A DNA stretch of 64,000 bases from Diplodia intermedia. Taxonomy: Eukaryota > Ascomycota > Dothideomycetes > Botryosphaeriales > Botryosphaeriaceae. The notes under the pieces are model-generated. The model saw only the letters and a program-made list of their open reading frames with translations, was not told the origin of the DNA and ran no database searches. The position numbers were made by a program, and so were the translations under genes. The stretch covers positions 124,001-188,000 of the forward strand of contig JAKEKT010000045.1 of assembly GCA_021495925.1 (NCBI GenBank), in the 5' to 3' direction. This document shows, piece by piece, positions 12,191 through 20,800 of this stretch (its first letter is position 1; every line of letters begins with the position of its first letter).

Positions 12191-13013
12191 TTAGGCGACG
12201 GCAGTGGTGGGAGCCGGCGGCTGCACAGGAGCCTGCTGGGGGGCAGGGATACCGTCGCCGTTGATCTCGGCCTGGGGGCACTCGCGGGAGATGTGGCCGG
12301 CCTCGCCGCAGCGGTAGCACGTCTTGCCGGCCGTGTTGAGCGGGCCGCCGTTGGGGGCGGTGCAGTCGCGCGAGATGTGGCCGAGCTTGCCGCACGCGTA
12401 GCACTTCATGGCCTGAGCCTGGCAGTCGCGGGCAAAGTGGTTGGGGCCGCCGCACTTGTAGCAGGTGGCCGGGCGCGGGCCGCCAGCGAAGCCGCCGCGG
12501 AAGCCTCCGTAGCCACCGCGAGGAATGCCGGCGCCACGGCCAACGCCGCCGGCGGGGTTGGGGCAGGAACGCGCAAGGTGTCCGGGCTGTCCGCAAGAGT
12601 AGCAGCGGCCGCTGGTGCCGGCGCCGCTCAGGCGCAGAGTGGGGCAGTCGGCCTGAACGTGGCCGAGGCCCTGGCAGTGGTAGCACTGCTTCGTCTCGGT
12701 GGTGCGCGGGTGGGGGCAGCCGTTGCTCTCGTGGCCTGGTGCTGGGGGTCAGTCGCCGAGGGGCGCGAGGAACGGAGGCGGGGGTCGCATACCGGGCTGC
12801 TTGCCTGCGCGTCGGGGTCAGTGGGCGCGTCGCTTTCGCCATGCGTCTGGGGCGGACTTACAGTTGTAGCAAAGGCGCTCAGACGACGAGCAGACCTCTG
12901 CGCTGGGTTAGCCGAAGCGGACGGCGGTCGCGATTCGCGTGCGGTCCAAACGTACCGGCGTAGTGGCCGACATTGCCACACTTGTAGCACGCACGACGCG
13001 ACAGCGAAGACAT
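12191..13013 (-). CDS. Seven-CCHC zinc-knuckle nucleic-acid-binding protein (CNBP/Gis2/Byr3 type)
   Basis: Four coding exons: 13013-12956 (58 nt), 12897-12862 (36 nt), 12804-12793 (12 nt) and 12735-12191 (545 nt); 216 residues, frame exact. Seven CX2CX4HX4C knuckles are visible in order: CYKCGNVGHYAEVC, CYNCKQPGHESNGC, CYHCQGLGHVQADC, CYSCGQPGHLARSC, CYKCGGPNHFARDC, CYACGKLGHISRDC and CYRCGEAGHISREC. An RGG/GGF-rich linker separates knuckles four and five. This is the architecture of yeast Gis2, fission yeast Byr3 and animal CNBP, which bind single-stranded nucleic acid and mRNA and act in translation. The second knuckle is split over three exons and is complete only if the 12-base exon is included. 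The tail is Pro/Ala/Gln-rich. Confidence 0.93.
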
Positions 13014-14392
13014 CCTGCTTTCTTCCTCGTATAGCTGCGGGACCCCAGTGTCAGATATGCGTACGGCGTAGGTGCGGTTGCCCGAGGTCCACATGGCGGG
13101 CGTTTGGCATGCTAGGTAGCATGTGTAGGCGCGGTCGTGGTGTGGAGACGAGACGGGCGCGCGCCGTGTCTCAGAGCAGCGCCGGGGCGAGGAGTGCGGT
13201 GGTGATTGGGTGAGTACCTTCTGCTTTATTCCTAACTGCAAATCCTGCACCTGTCGGGAGAGTCAGCGCCTGGCGACAAAATTTGACGACGCGGTCGAGC
13301 AGCGCGGGACTGGGCGGGGGCCGGCGGCTGGGGCGAGGCGGGCGGGCGGGCGACTCGGGGTGGGGGGACACTCACTTCTCTGCGATTCTCCTTCCGCGCG
13401 ACAACAGCGTCTCTTCCGACACACGGATGGTGGGTTCGAAGGGTTTTTGTAGGAGGGCGGGCAGATCCATTTTCAAGGAAAGCATCGGGGCGCGGCTGGG
13501 CCTTCTCGACGCACGGCCGGCAGCAGGCACGACTAGCGCACTGCTTCGGGCGCGGTCTCCGAGCTGCTCTCCACGCCCACCATCATGTCGAGTCTTTTCC
13601 ACTAGTCTTCTGCGAATGACGCCCACCCCCCGCAGGCGCCGCCGGCCTGTGGCGCCTCTCTAGCCGGATGCCCGCGAGCGGCGCGGGATAATGCGCACCC
13701 AGTGCCGGCCACGGAGATTGGCAGCGCTGCTCCACGGCCTGTCGGAGGCGAGGGAAGCATTGGGGACGGCGCGGCCGATCGCACGGCTGTCGCGTTGGGC
13801 GGCGTGAAGAACAACTGCCGTCCGCCTGGCAAACCCGGGCCTCGCCACGACGATGCAGCAAGGCACTCGTCACCCGCCGTCACGTGTGCAGCAGGCCCGT
13901 TCCGCCGCCCGCTGCAGCCTGCCCGGCCTGTCGAGCTGCTGCATCTGGGGCGGCGCCGCAGCCCCGGTTCCAGCGTGGGCGTCCGCGGTCCATACGGAAC
14001 GGTCCACGGTGCCTGGCGTGGGTGCAATCTGCAGCTGACAGCCGACACCTGACAGCCTCCAACCGCTCGTCCCATTTCCCGCGCGGCATTTGCCCGGCTT
14101 GCTGACCACGCTTGGGCGCATACGAGACGCATCATCGAACGACTCAGCTCGCCTACAATCTCGGCTGTTGGTGCCTTGGGAAGCGCCCACAAGCAATAAC
14201 GCGCAGCAACCCCGGGCGCTGCGCTGCCGATCACGGATGCCAATCAAACGGAACCGGCGCATCAACTTTTATCAATTGCTCATCGGCCGTCGTCCAGCAG
14301 GACGTGCTGCTTCTTTTTTAATAAGTGCTTGGTATAATGTAAATGTGCGTGAAAGCCTCCGCCGAAACGTCATCCGGAGATGATTCGGCTCT
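13014..14392. other. Probable 5' UTR and promoter of the zinc-knuckle gene
   Basis: About 1.4 kb, very GC-rich. On the minus strand a good donor (GTGAGTGTCC, near 13375) lies upstream of possible acceptors near 13250, so an intron in the 5' untranslated region is likely; long 5' UTR introns are usual for this gene family. The right end is the 3' flank of UAP1. Overlapping open frames on several strands reflect GC content. Confidence 0.45.
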
Positions 14393-15975
14393 CTACTCCT
14401 CCTTCTCGATGACAGCAGGCGACTTGATCGTCCGCTCCTTGAGGAAATCCAGACCCTCGCCGCCCTGGCACCGCGCGTTAGCAGGAATTCACGGCGCACG
14501 GCTGCGGCTGGACTTACGTAGCTGATCAGCGGCGACACCTCGACGCCATCCTCCGCCTTCTCGCCGACGACGACACCGCCCGCGGCCTGCACCCACTTCT
14601 TGCCCTGGTCCATGATGTCGCGCTTGCTGGTGTCGGGGTCGTCCTCGCCCGTGCCGCGCGCGTTCTTGAGCGGCGAGAACTCGTCCTCGCGCCGGACCTC
14701 CATGCACGCGAACTTGTCCATGGCCAGGAACGGGAAGCAGTCGAACACGAACTGCTCCAGCTTGATGCCGTTGGGCTTCTCCGGCTTGACCGTGTTGCCC
14801 GACTCGGTGTCGACAAAGGGGATCTTCTTGCGCGCGACGTGGTGCGGCAGCCTGTGCGACCACTGCGGGATGCTCTCGAGGAAGCGGAACGAGTAGTAGT
14901 GGTTGACAATGTTGGCCGCGCGGAACTTGAGCAGCTCCGCGTTGGACGAGTCCTTGGCCTCGGCCATCTCCTCGCTGATCTCAGAGTACTCGACCACGTC
15001 GGGCTTGCCGTTCCTCTGCATGATCAGACCGACCGACTCCTTGGCGTTGCGCTTGCGCACCACCTTGGTCGCAATCTCGACGTCCTTGGCGGCCGAGAAG
15101 CCGATGAAGGCGGGGTCGGCCACCCTGACCAGGCAGTTGTCGACGCAGTACGCGTGCACGTGCTGGATGCCGCGCTTGCTCATGTCCGACACGACGGCCG
15201 CGGTGATGAGCGCCTGGTAGATGCCGCCGTTGCCATCAGGGGCCACGGCCACCTTGGACTTGCTCTCGAGCAGGATCTTGCCGTCGTTGGAGATGCAGGG
15301 GAGCACGCCCTGCTCGAAGACGACGACGTTCTCCTTTGCCAGCCCGAAGTAGTTGTTCTCCTGGAAGAACTGCTCCGTCGGGCCGCGCGTGGGGCCGCTG
15401 GTCATGACGTACCAGGGCACGACGACCTCCGACTTGCCGTGCTTCTTCTTGGCCAGCTGCTGGACCTTCCAGATGCGCTCCGCCTGGAGCTGGAACAGCG
15501 ACTTGTGGCTGGGCAGGCCAATGTCGTAGCAGCCCTTGGGTGCCGAGCTGCCCAGGCGGGTGCCTTGTCCACCAGCCATCAACACAACCGCCACCTTGTT
15601 CTCCGCAATCAGCTCGAGACCCGAGTCGTACCACTTGTTGAGGTCTTCATCCTTGGAGTCGAGGACGGACGAGGTGGCCGAGGTGGGGAGCGGCTCGAAC
15701 TTGGGGGTCTGGTCGTCGCTCTCGGTCTTGGGAGGGTTGAGGGCGCGGTCGGTGATCTTGTTGATGTGCTCGGGGTCGATGCCGGACAGCTGGGCGTACA
15801 GAGTGCCCTTGTCAGACGAGCTGAGCTGGTCCCAGAAGGCGAAGACCTGCTGCTGGCCGGCCTTTTCGTACTTCTGCTGCAGCTCCTTCACCTCCTCGGC
15901 CGTGGGCTCGCGCGGGGCAGCCTCCGAGCCGGAGCCGGTGATCTTGTTCGCGATGTCCTTGATGACGCCAGCCAT
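14393..15975 (-). CDS. UAP1: UDP-N-acetylglucosamine pyrophosphorylase
   Basis: Two exons, 15975-14518 and 14464-14393, with a 53-base intron (donor GTAAGT, acceptor GCCAG); 509 residues, the usual length. It makes UDP-GlcNAc from UTP and GlcNAc-1-phosphate in the cytosol, the donor for chitin, N-glycans and GPI anchors. The nucleotide-binding signature LMAGGQGTRLG is at residues 132-142, followed by PKGCYDIGLPS. Further family blocks include PWYVMTSGPT, APDGNGGIY and the late NGIKLEQFVFDCFPF. The last exon codes the conserved C-terminal tail GLDFLKERTIKSP. Start chosen at MAGVIKDIANK; the frame extends upstream without family similarity. Confidence 0.97.
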
Positions 15976-16487
15976 TGTGAGGGTTGGATGTGAGGAAAGA
16001 AAGGGTGTAGAGGAAGGTAGCACAGGGATTGATGGACGGAAGGTGAGGGGAACTCGGCCAGCTTTAAGGAGGTAAGGGTGCGTGAAACGGCGAGAGCCCC
16101 ACGATGGAGCAGCCGATGCGCTCATTGGAACTGCATCATTGGCTATAATTAGCTAGCGCCGCTCACCGCCCAAACAAGGGTCTGGCAGATCAGTCCCCGC
16201 CAGCTGAAAGCCCCGTTTCGAACCGGGCGGACCTCACGCATTTAATTGATTGGGTTTTGCATTTGAGTCTGCTTGCCGTCTGTCTTGACTATCTCAAAGC
16301 TTGATGCGCATGCTCTATGCAGGAGAAAACCTGCTTCAGGCCCCCTATTCTGACCGCCGGGGCCCAATAAAGCACGGCCGATGTTGTGTGCCTCTTGGAT
16401 CGCGGGGTCATGCACAGCCACTGACGATGTGGCATTTTCCCTTCCAAAGGTCGGTGTCCTACTCTTTTCAGTTGCCGTGGCGTATTA
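15976..16487. other. UAP1 upstream region
   Basis: Promoter side of UAP1 (minus strand). No gene seen. It runs up to the TA-flanked MITE that starts at 16488. Confidence 0.5.
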
Positions 16488-16851
16488 GGGCGATTTCGCA
16501 AGCACTTGTTCAACCCCCTTGTACAACTTATCAAGGGCGGATTCATCCAGATGGGGTATCGTATGAGGGTTGGGGGCGGTTTTAGCGTTCCGCAGCGTAA
16601 CAAGTTGTTCAAGGTGGAACAACAGTTGTTCACCCTTGAACAGCTTATTAGCGTGCTATCTAGAGTATAGTAAGGGTCCTTAGCTAATCCGAAAAAAATT
16701 TTAAGGCTGCAGTTGGCTGTATTCTCCCTTAGTACCAGCTAATACGCCTGATAGTAGTATACGCTCGATGGATGAGGTTATATCATCGCACGTCATCCGC
16801 CGCCGCCTACTCCTTGTACAACCCCTTGAACAAGTGCTTGCGAAATCGCCC
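16488..16851. repeat. TA-flanked Tc1/mariner-like MITE
   Basis: A 364-bp element with exact 26-bp terminal inverted repeats that start GGGCGATTTCGCAAGCACTT and continue TGTTCAA. The similarity extends imperfectly for about 15 further bases. Each end abuts a TA dinucleotide (16486-16487 and 16852-16853), the target duplication of the Tc1/mariner superfamily. Short subterminal repeats of the GTTGTTCA type lie near 16600-16640. There is no coding capacity. It lies between the promoter of UAP1 and the 3' end of RRP7, only about 105 bases past the RRP7 stop. Confidence 0.85.
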
Positions 16852-16957
16852 TATTGCACTTTATGGCTTGCGGGGTAGTTTGAGTGGGGACCGAACGCCC
16901 AGCTGTACTTTGAGTGGTAGTTCGTTCCGGGTATACGATGGAGTTTTATTGTGGCGT

Positions 16958-17973
16958 TCAACTTTCGGGCTGTACCTCATGTCAGCACAAGTCCGCCAGC
17001 GGGCATACTCGAGGAGTCGAAAACTTACCCTGACCTTTCCTCTGCGGGCTCTCATGCGCTCGACTCTCTTCCGGTCTTCCTGGAATTCCCTCTTCAACCG
17101 CTCCGCATTTTCCTTCTTCTTCTCCCGGGTCTGGAACCTGTAGAAATCGGCCGGCGGCTTCTGCCTCTCCTTGAGCTTCTCTGCCACAGCCTGAGCCTCC
17201 TCCAGTTTCGCAGGACCAGCGCGACCGCCCTTTGTGACGGTAATAAAGCCATCATCGTCCGGCACGTTCCGGGCCTGCTTGAGGGCCCTGGCGCGGGCTC
17301 CTTCCATATTCGCCCATTGAGTAAGGTAACCGTTGACCGTTGCTTGCAGAACGTCGCTGGCGGGGAATGTCAGTTCGTGGTGTGTGCGGTATCCTAAGCT
17401 CATGTTAGCATGCAACCGTGAATGATGTAGTTCCGTAGTTCATGGGGAAGAATTACGCTGCATGCCGAGAGGCATATCCGACGTCCACACAATCTCAACC
17501 TTCTTTTTCGCAACGCGAGTAATCTCCTTCATGGCCAGCTCCGCGCTCGCCTTGTCCACGAACACCAACACGGCACCGCTCCCGCTGCTGAGAACTTCGG
17601 CATCCCAAGTGTCTGGCAGACCGATATCTCCAAAGCCAGACTCGGCGCCTCGCTTCCTCTTCTTGCCTGCCTTTGCGCTGATGGCCGTGCCGCGTGTGCT
17701 CTTCTTGGGTCTGGCGCCGTCAATCTCGACGCGCTCTATCCTCGCACCACCCAGCTGCTTTGCAAAAAGCGTGCGGAGAGAGGATTCGTTTGCATCGATA
17801 GGTAGGTTGTTGGCGTAAAGCGAGCGAGATGTGTTTTCGTCCGGAACCCTGGGGGCGTGCGGGCGAATGTACAGGTAATGCGTCGTCTGTTGCGGAAACG
17901 ACGGGATGCCGGGAACGGTGAGCGGAAGGACGGTGTAGTCGCCAGCCTTGACGGGGGCTCTTGAGGGCGCCAT
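16958..17973 (-). CDS. RRP7: Ribosomal RNA-processing protein 7
   Basis: Three exons: 17973-17457, 17393-17029 and 16969-16958; 297 residues. The last coding exon is only 12 bases (Pro-Glu-Ser-stop) and follows a 59-base intron with strong signals (GTAAGT, GCTGAC, TACAG). Read-through instead would add an unrelated tail. The N-terminal half holds the Rrp7 block HYLYIRPHAPRVP and an RRM-like domain with SRSLYANNLPIDANESSLRT near residues 50-68 and VLVFVDKASAELAMKEI further on. The C-terminal domain has DGFITVTKGGR and the hallmark helix FYRFQTREKKKENAERLKRE. Rrp7 acts in the nucleolus in 40S subunit assembly as part of the small-subunit processome (UTP-C). Confidence 0.93.
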
Positions 17974-18593
17974 GGTGTGTGTTGAGTCTTGCCGTGGGTT
18001 GGAGTTCTGGCGGGTTGCGCTGCACAGAAATTCTGGCGACTGTCGGCAGAATCCTCACCGCCCGGAGCCGCGACCCTCTCGGCTCCCGTCTGTTTGTTCC
18101 CAAACTTCATCACTGCATCTCTCGCTGCATGCGATCAGCCGTCCCTCACCCGCACTTTCTTCCACCCACTTTTCTCGTCGGATCGTCACTGGGCGTGTTA
18201 TTCCCAGTGGCCAATTGCCGTGCTCCTATCATGCATGCAATCTGCACGAAAGGCGGCGGCAATGCCGCATTAGATGATGCTCATGCCATTGTATTCATTG
18301 TCTGAACGAATGCGTCGGATGCCCCGTCGAATTCGTGAGTGCAGGCAATATTTCCGTGTCACAGGCAGTGAGTTTGCACTGCAAAGAACCGCTCCAGGCA
18401 CGTCAATGGCTTCACTGTTCCGTCTACGGCCCGCCCTGCTGCCTTGCCCTATGTCTTGCACCTTGCACCCCAACTTCTTCCAACACACTACACCCCCGCC
18501 TCTGCCTCTCCCCCACCGAGCCTCGCGCTTGCACAAACCCGCCACCAGCACCATTGCCCTCAACCCACAACACAAACCACCGCACCACCAAAA
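17974..18593. promoter_or_regulatory. Divergent promoter region, RRP7 and the basic protein gene
   Basis: About 620 bases between two divergently oriented starts. No coding sequence supported. The last 120 bases before the plus-strand ATG at 18594 are strongly CA-rich, typical of fungal 5' leaders. Confidence 0.5.
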
Positions 18594-19427
18594 ATGGCCA
18601 CCAGCGTTCGCAACTGGTCCCGCCGCCAACGCCAAAGCCTCCTCAAAGGCCCCACGGCCACCGTCGAGCTCGACGCCGGCGAAGGCAAGCCACGCCTAGT
18701 CCTCTCCGTCCCGCGCGCCGCGCTCACCGCCTTCTCAACCGTCGCGGCCTCGCTGCTGGCCGACCCGCAATACACCAACGTGCTGCTGCCCTGCGGCATG
18801 GCGGCGCCGGCGGCGCTGCGCTACCTAATCGAGTGGATCCCGCGGGCGTGCGACAGCGCCGACTTCATGCCCATCAAGCGCAAGGAGGGCTTCGAGCACA
18901 ACGTGCGCATCTACCAGGCCGCCCTCTCGCTCGGCGTGACCGAGGCCCTCGTCACCGTCGGCGGCTGGCTCAACCTCGCGATTTCGGCTTTCGAGCGCCA
19001 GCCGTGGGCCTGGCCGCGCGTCCTCGACATGCTCACCACCCTCCCCAAGGACTGCGCCCTCATCGACCGCCTGATCGAGAAGGTCGCCCTCGCCCGCCGC
19101 CGCGGCGTCGCCGACGACCGCTTCTGCCGCGACTTGGCCGCCTTCGAGCTCGCCTGCCCCGAGCTGGCTGAGCGCTTCCGCGTCGAGGACGACCCCGAGT
19201 TGCGCTCCGTCAAGCGCCGCAGCGGCAGCGAGTCGTCGTCGTCGTCGTCGTCTGCCACCGGCGAGGCCCACCGCGACCCGCCCGCCAACCACCGCAGGCG
19301 CCCCCGCGCCGGCGGCCGCAAGGGCAGGCGCGGCCCGAACAACGCGAAGCCCGGCTCGCCCGACTACGGCAACAACTACCGCGTCTTGGACGAGGCCGAC
19401 GTCGACGCTCTCATGGGTCGTCGTTGA
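18594..19427 (+). CDS. Unknown small protein with basic, low-complexity tail
   Basis: Single exon, 277 residues, from MATSVRNWSRRQRQS. The frame is open further upstream to 18444, but that part is CA-repeat-like leader sequence, and the ATG at 18594 follows an AAA context. Residues about 20-120 read as a small alpha/beta domain (TVELDAGEGKPRLVLSVPR, then hydrophobic helices). This resembles BTB/POZ-like adaptor proteins of fungi only in length and order of elements, so I do not assign the domain. The middle is helical. Residues about 205-270 are a Ser run followed by an Arg/Lys/Pro-rich segment (HRRRPRAGGRKGRRG) suited to nucleic-acid or nuclear targeting. Function unknown. Confidence 0.72.
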   Translation: MATSVRNWSRRQRQSLLKGPTATVELDAGEGKPRLVLSVPRAALTAFSTVAASLLADPQYTNVLLPCGMAAPAALRYLIEWIPRACDSADFMPIKRKEGFEHNVRIYQAALSLGVTEALVTVGGWLNLAISAFERQPWAWPRVLDMLTTLPKDCALIDRLIEKVALARRRGVADDRFCRDLAAFELACPELAERFRVEDDPELRSVKRRSGSESSSSSSSATGEAHRDPPANHRRRPRAGGRKGRRGPNNAKPGSPDYGNNYRVLDEADVDALMGRR

Positions 19428-19948
19428 ACCTAGGTTTCCCTTTCCGCTCTTCCCGTCGCAAGATGCCCCGGATCGTGTGGCGGACACTGGACGACAGTTC
19501 TACAACGGTTGAGTTTTTTCTTTCCGGATTCGGGTCGTGGCACTTTTCTGGGATGGAGGTTGACGGACGGAGGTTGGTGAGGGTTCATGCGTGGTTCGGA
19601 GCCTTTGGGCTGGGGCCGGCGATTTTTCTTCGTCCTTTCTGACCCGTCTGGGGAGATGCTGCTATTACTCAAGGCATATTGATATCGGCTGACTCGATAC
19701 CCTAAATAAGGCCATGGTTCGGAAATGCCAATTGAAATAGCATATTCATGCAAAATCTATGATGGTGGTGTCCGAGTGATTCGCGGAGGTGTTGTCCTCC
19801 CCGTACGTAGAGAGAGTCGTTGCGCTCTGACTGTGTCGGGAACGTGCCCGGATATTTGTGTGCATTTTGTTTCAAAACGCACAGGAAGCTCCAATGTAAA
19901 TTTACATTTCTAAGCCAAATCGGTAGATAAGTCTCAGAGGGGGCAACG
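19428..19948. other. 3' flank and intergenic DNA
   Basis: No gene supported. It leads into MITE copy B. The base composition drops towards AT. Confidence 0.5.
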
Positions 19949-20158
19949 CAGCAGGCGACAGAAGAATGGCGCTCTCCAGGCTCCCTCGACGACGCTACTA
20001 CCCTTCATACATAGGTAGTTCGATCCAAAATTCAGACGTAGATGCGAGTCTCAGATACGTACGAATGCGTCGGGACTTTGGAGTCAACTACCTACAAGTG
20101 TGATGCGATATCTTTGAGAGGAGTGTGCGGGTAAAGCCGATTCTTCTGTCACCTGCTG
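19949..20158. repeat. hAT-like MITE, copy B, with 8-bp target duplication
   Basis: A 210-bp element. The outer ends are CAGCAGGCGACAGAAGAAT on the left and, reversed, CAGCAGGTGACAGAAGAAT on the right. Flanks are GGGCAACG (19941-19948) and TGGCAACG (20159-20166), a target duplication matching at 7 of 8 positions. The inner palindrome spans 20012-20095, from TAGGTAGTTCGATCCAAAA to its near-complement ending CAACTACCTAC. This is the best-preserved boundary among the four copies and is what fixes the ends of the family. Confidence 0.85.
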
Positions 20159-20800
20159 TGGCAACGTATCTGCCATTCGCTACAACGTCAAGCCAGACTC
20201 GAAGCGCCTTCCACCTGTTCTGTGTGGCAAATTCTCTCAACGTACTTTCACATACCAACCACTCTATGCAATCACAATCACGAGAGACATGCACAACCGA
20301 TACCTTGGTTTCAGTATTATTCTTTATAGCGATGAAAAAAAAAGAGTACGTCATTGACTCATCTCCCATCCATCCAAGGGAATAGGCAACCCAAAGAGAA
20401 GCGCGCATTGGTAGGCCGTTGACGCAGCGTCGTTAACATACCGCAATGACAGGAAAACCAAAGAGGCGCGAGTGAAGAACACACGGCACGACGTGACCGC
20501 ACTATACTACTAGCACAAGCCGGCCGGTCGGTCGGTCGACAAAAAGGAGTGTTGCGAATCGAAGGGGAGGTGGGGTGGAAAAGAAAAGAGAAAAGAAAAG
20601 ACAGAAAGAAAAAGAACCCCAGAATTAAACCATATCATATGCCAATGCTTGTTGTCCGGTCCGTCCGTCGGTCTCTTCGTCAAATCATCATGATCGTCGT
20701 CCGTCATGCAGACACTACAACCCTCCCTTCATCCATCCATCCATCCATCCCCAAATCCAGGCCTCTCTCATCCCCTCTTGACGTTGACGTTCCTCGAAGC
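20159..20800. other. 3' flank of the secreted repeat-protein gene
   Basis: No gene supported. Contains purine tracts near 20580-20620 and a (CATC)n tract near 20730-20752, about 50 bases past the stop of the minus-strand gene at 20801. Confidence 0.5.

Noticed and set aside
11906..13213. Long plus-strand open frame (435 residues)
   Set aside because: It is antisense to the zinc-knuckle gene, whose seven knuckles and exact splicing are on the minus strand; the product is Gly/Ala-rich from GC bias.
13602..14243. Minus-strand frame of 213 residues upstream of the zinc-knuckle gene
   Set aside because: GC-rich, open on several frames, no domain; better explained as promoter and 5' UTR.
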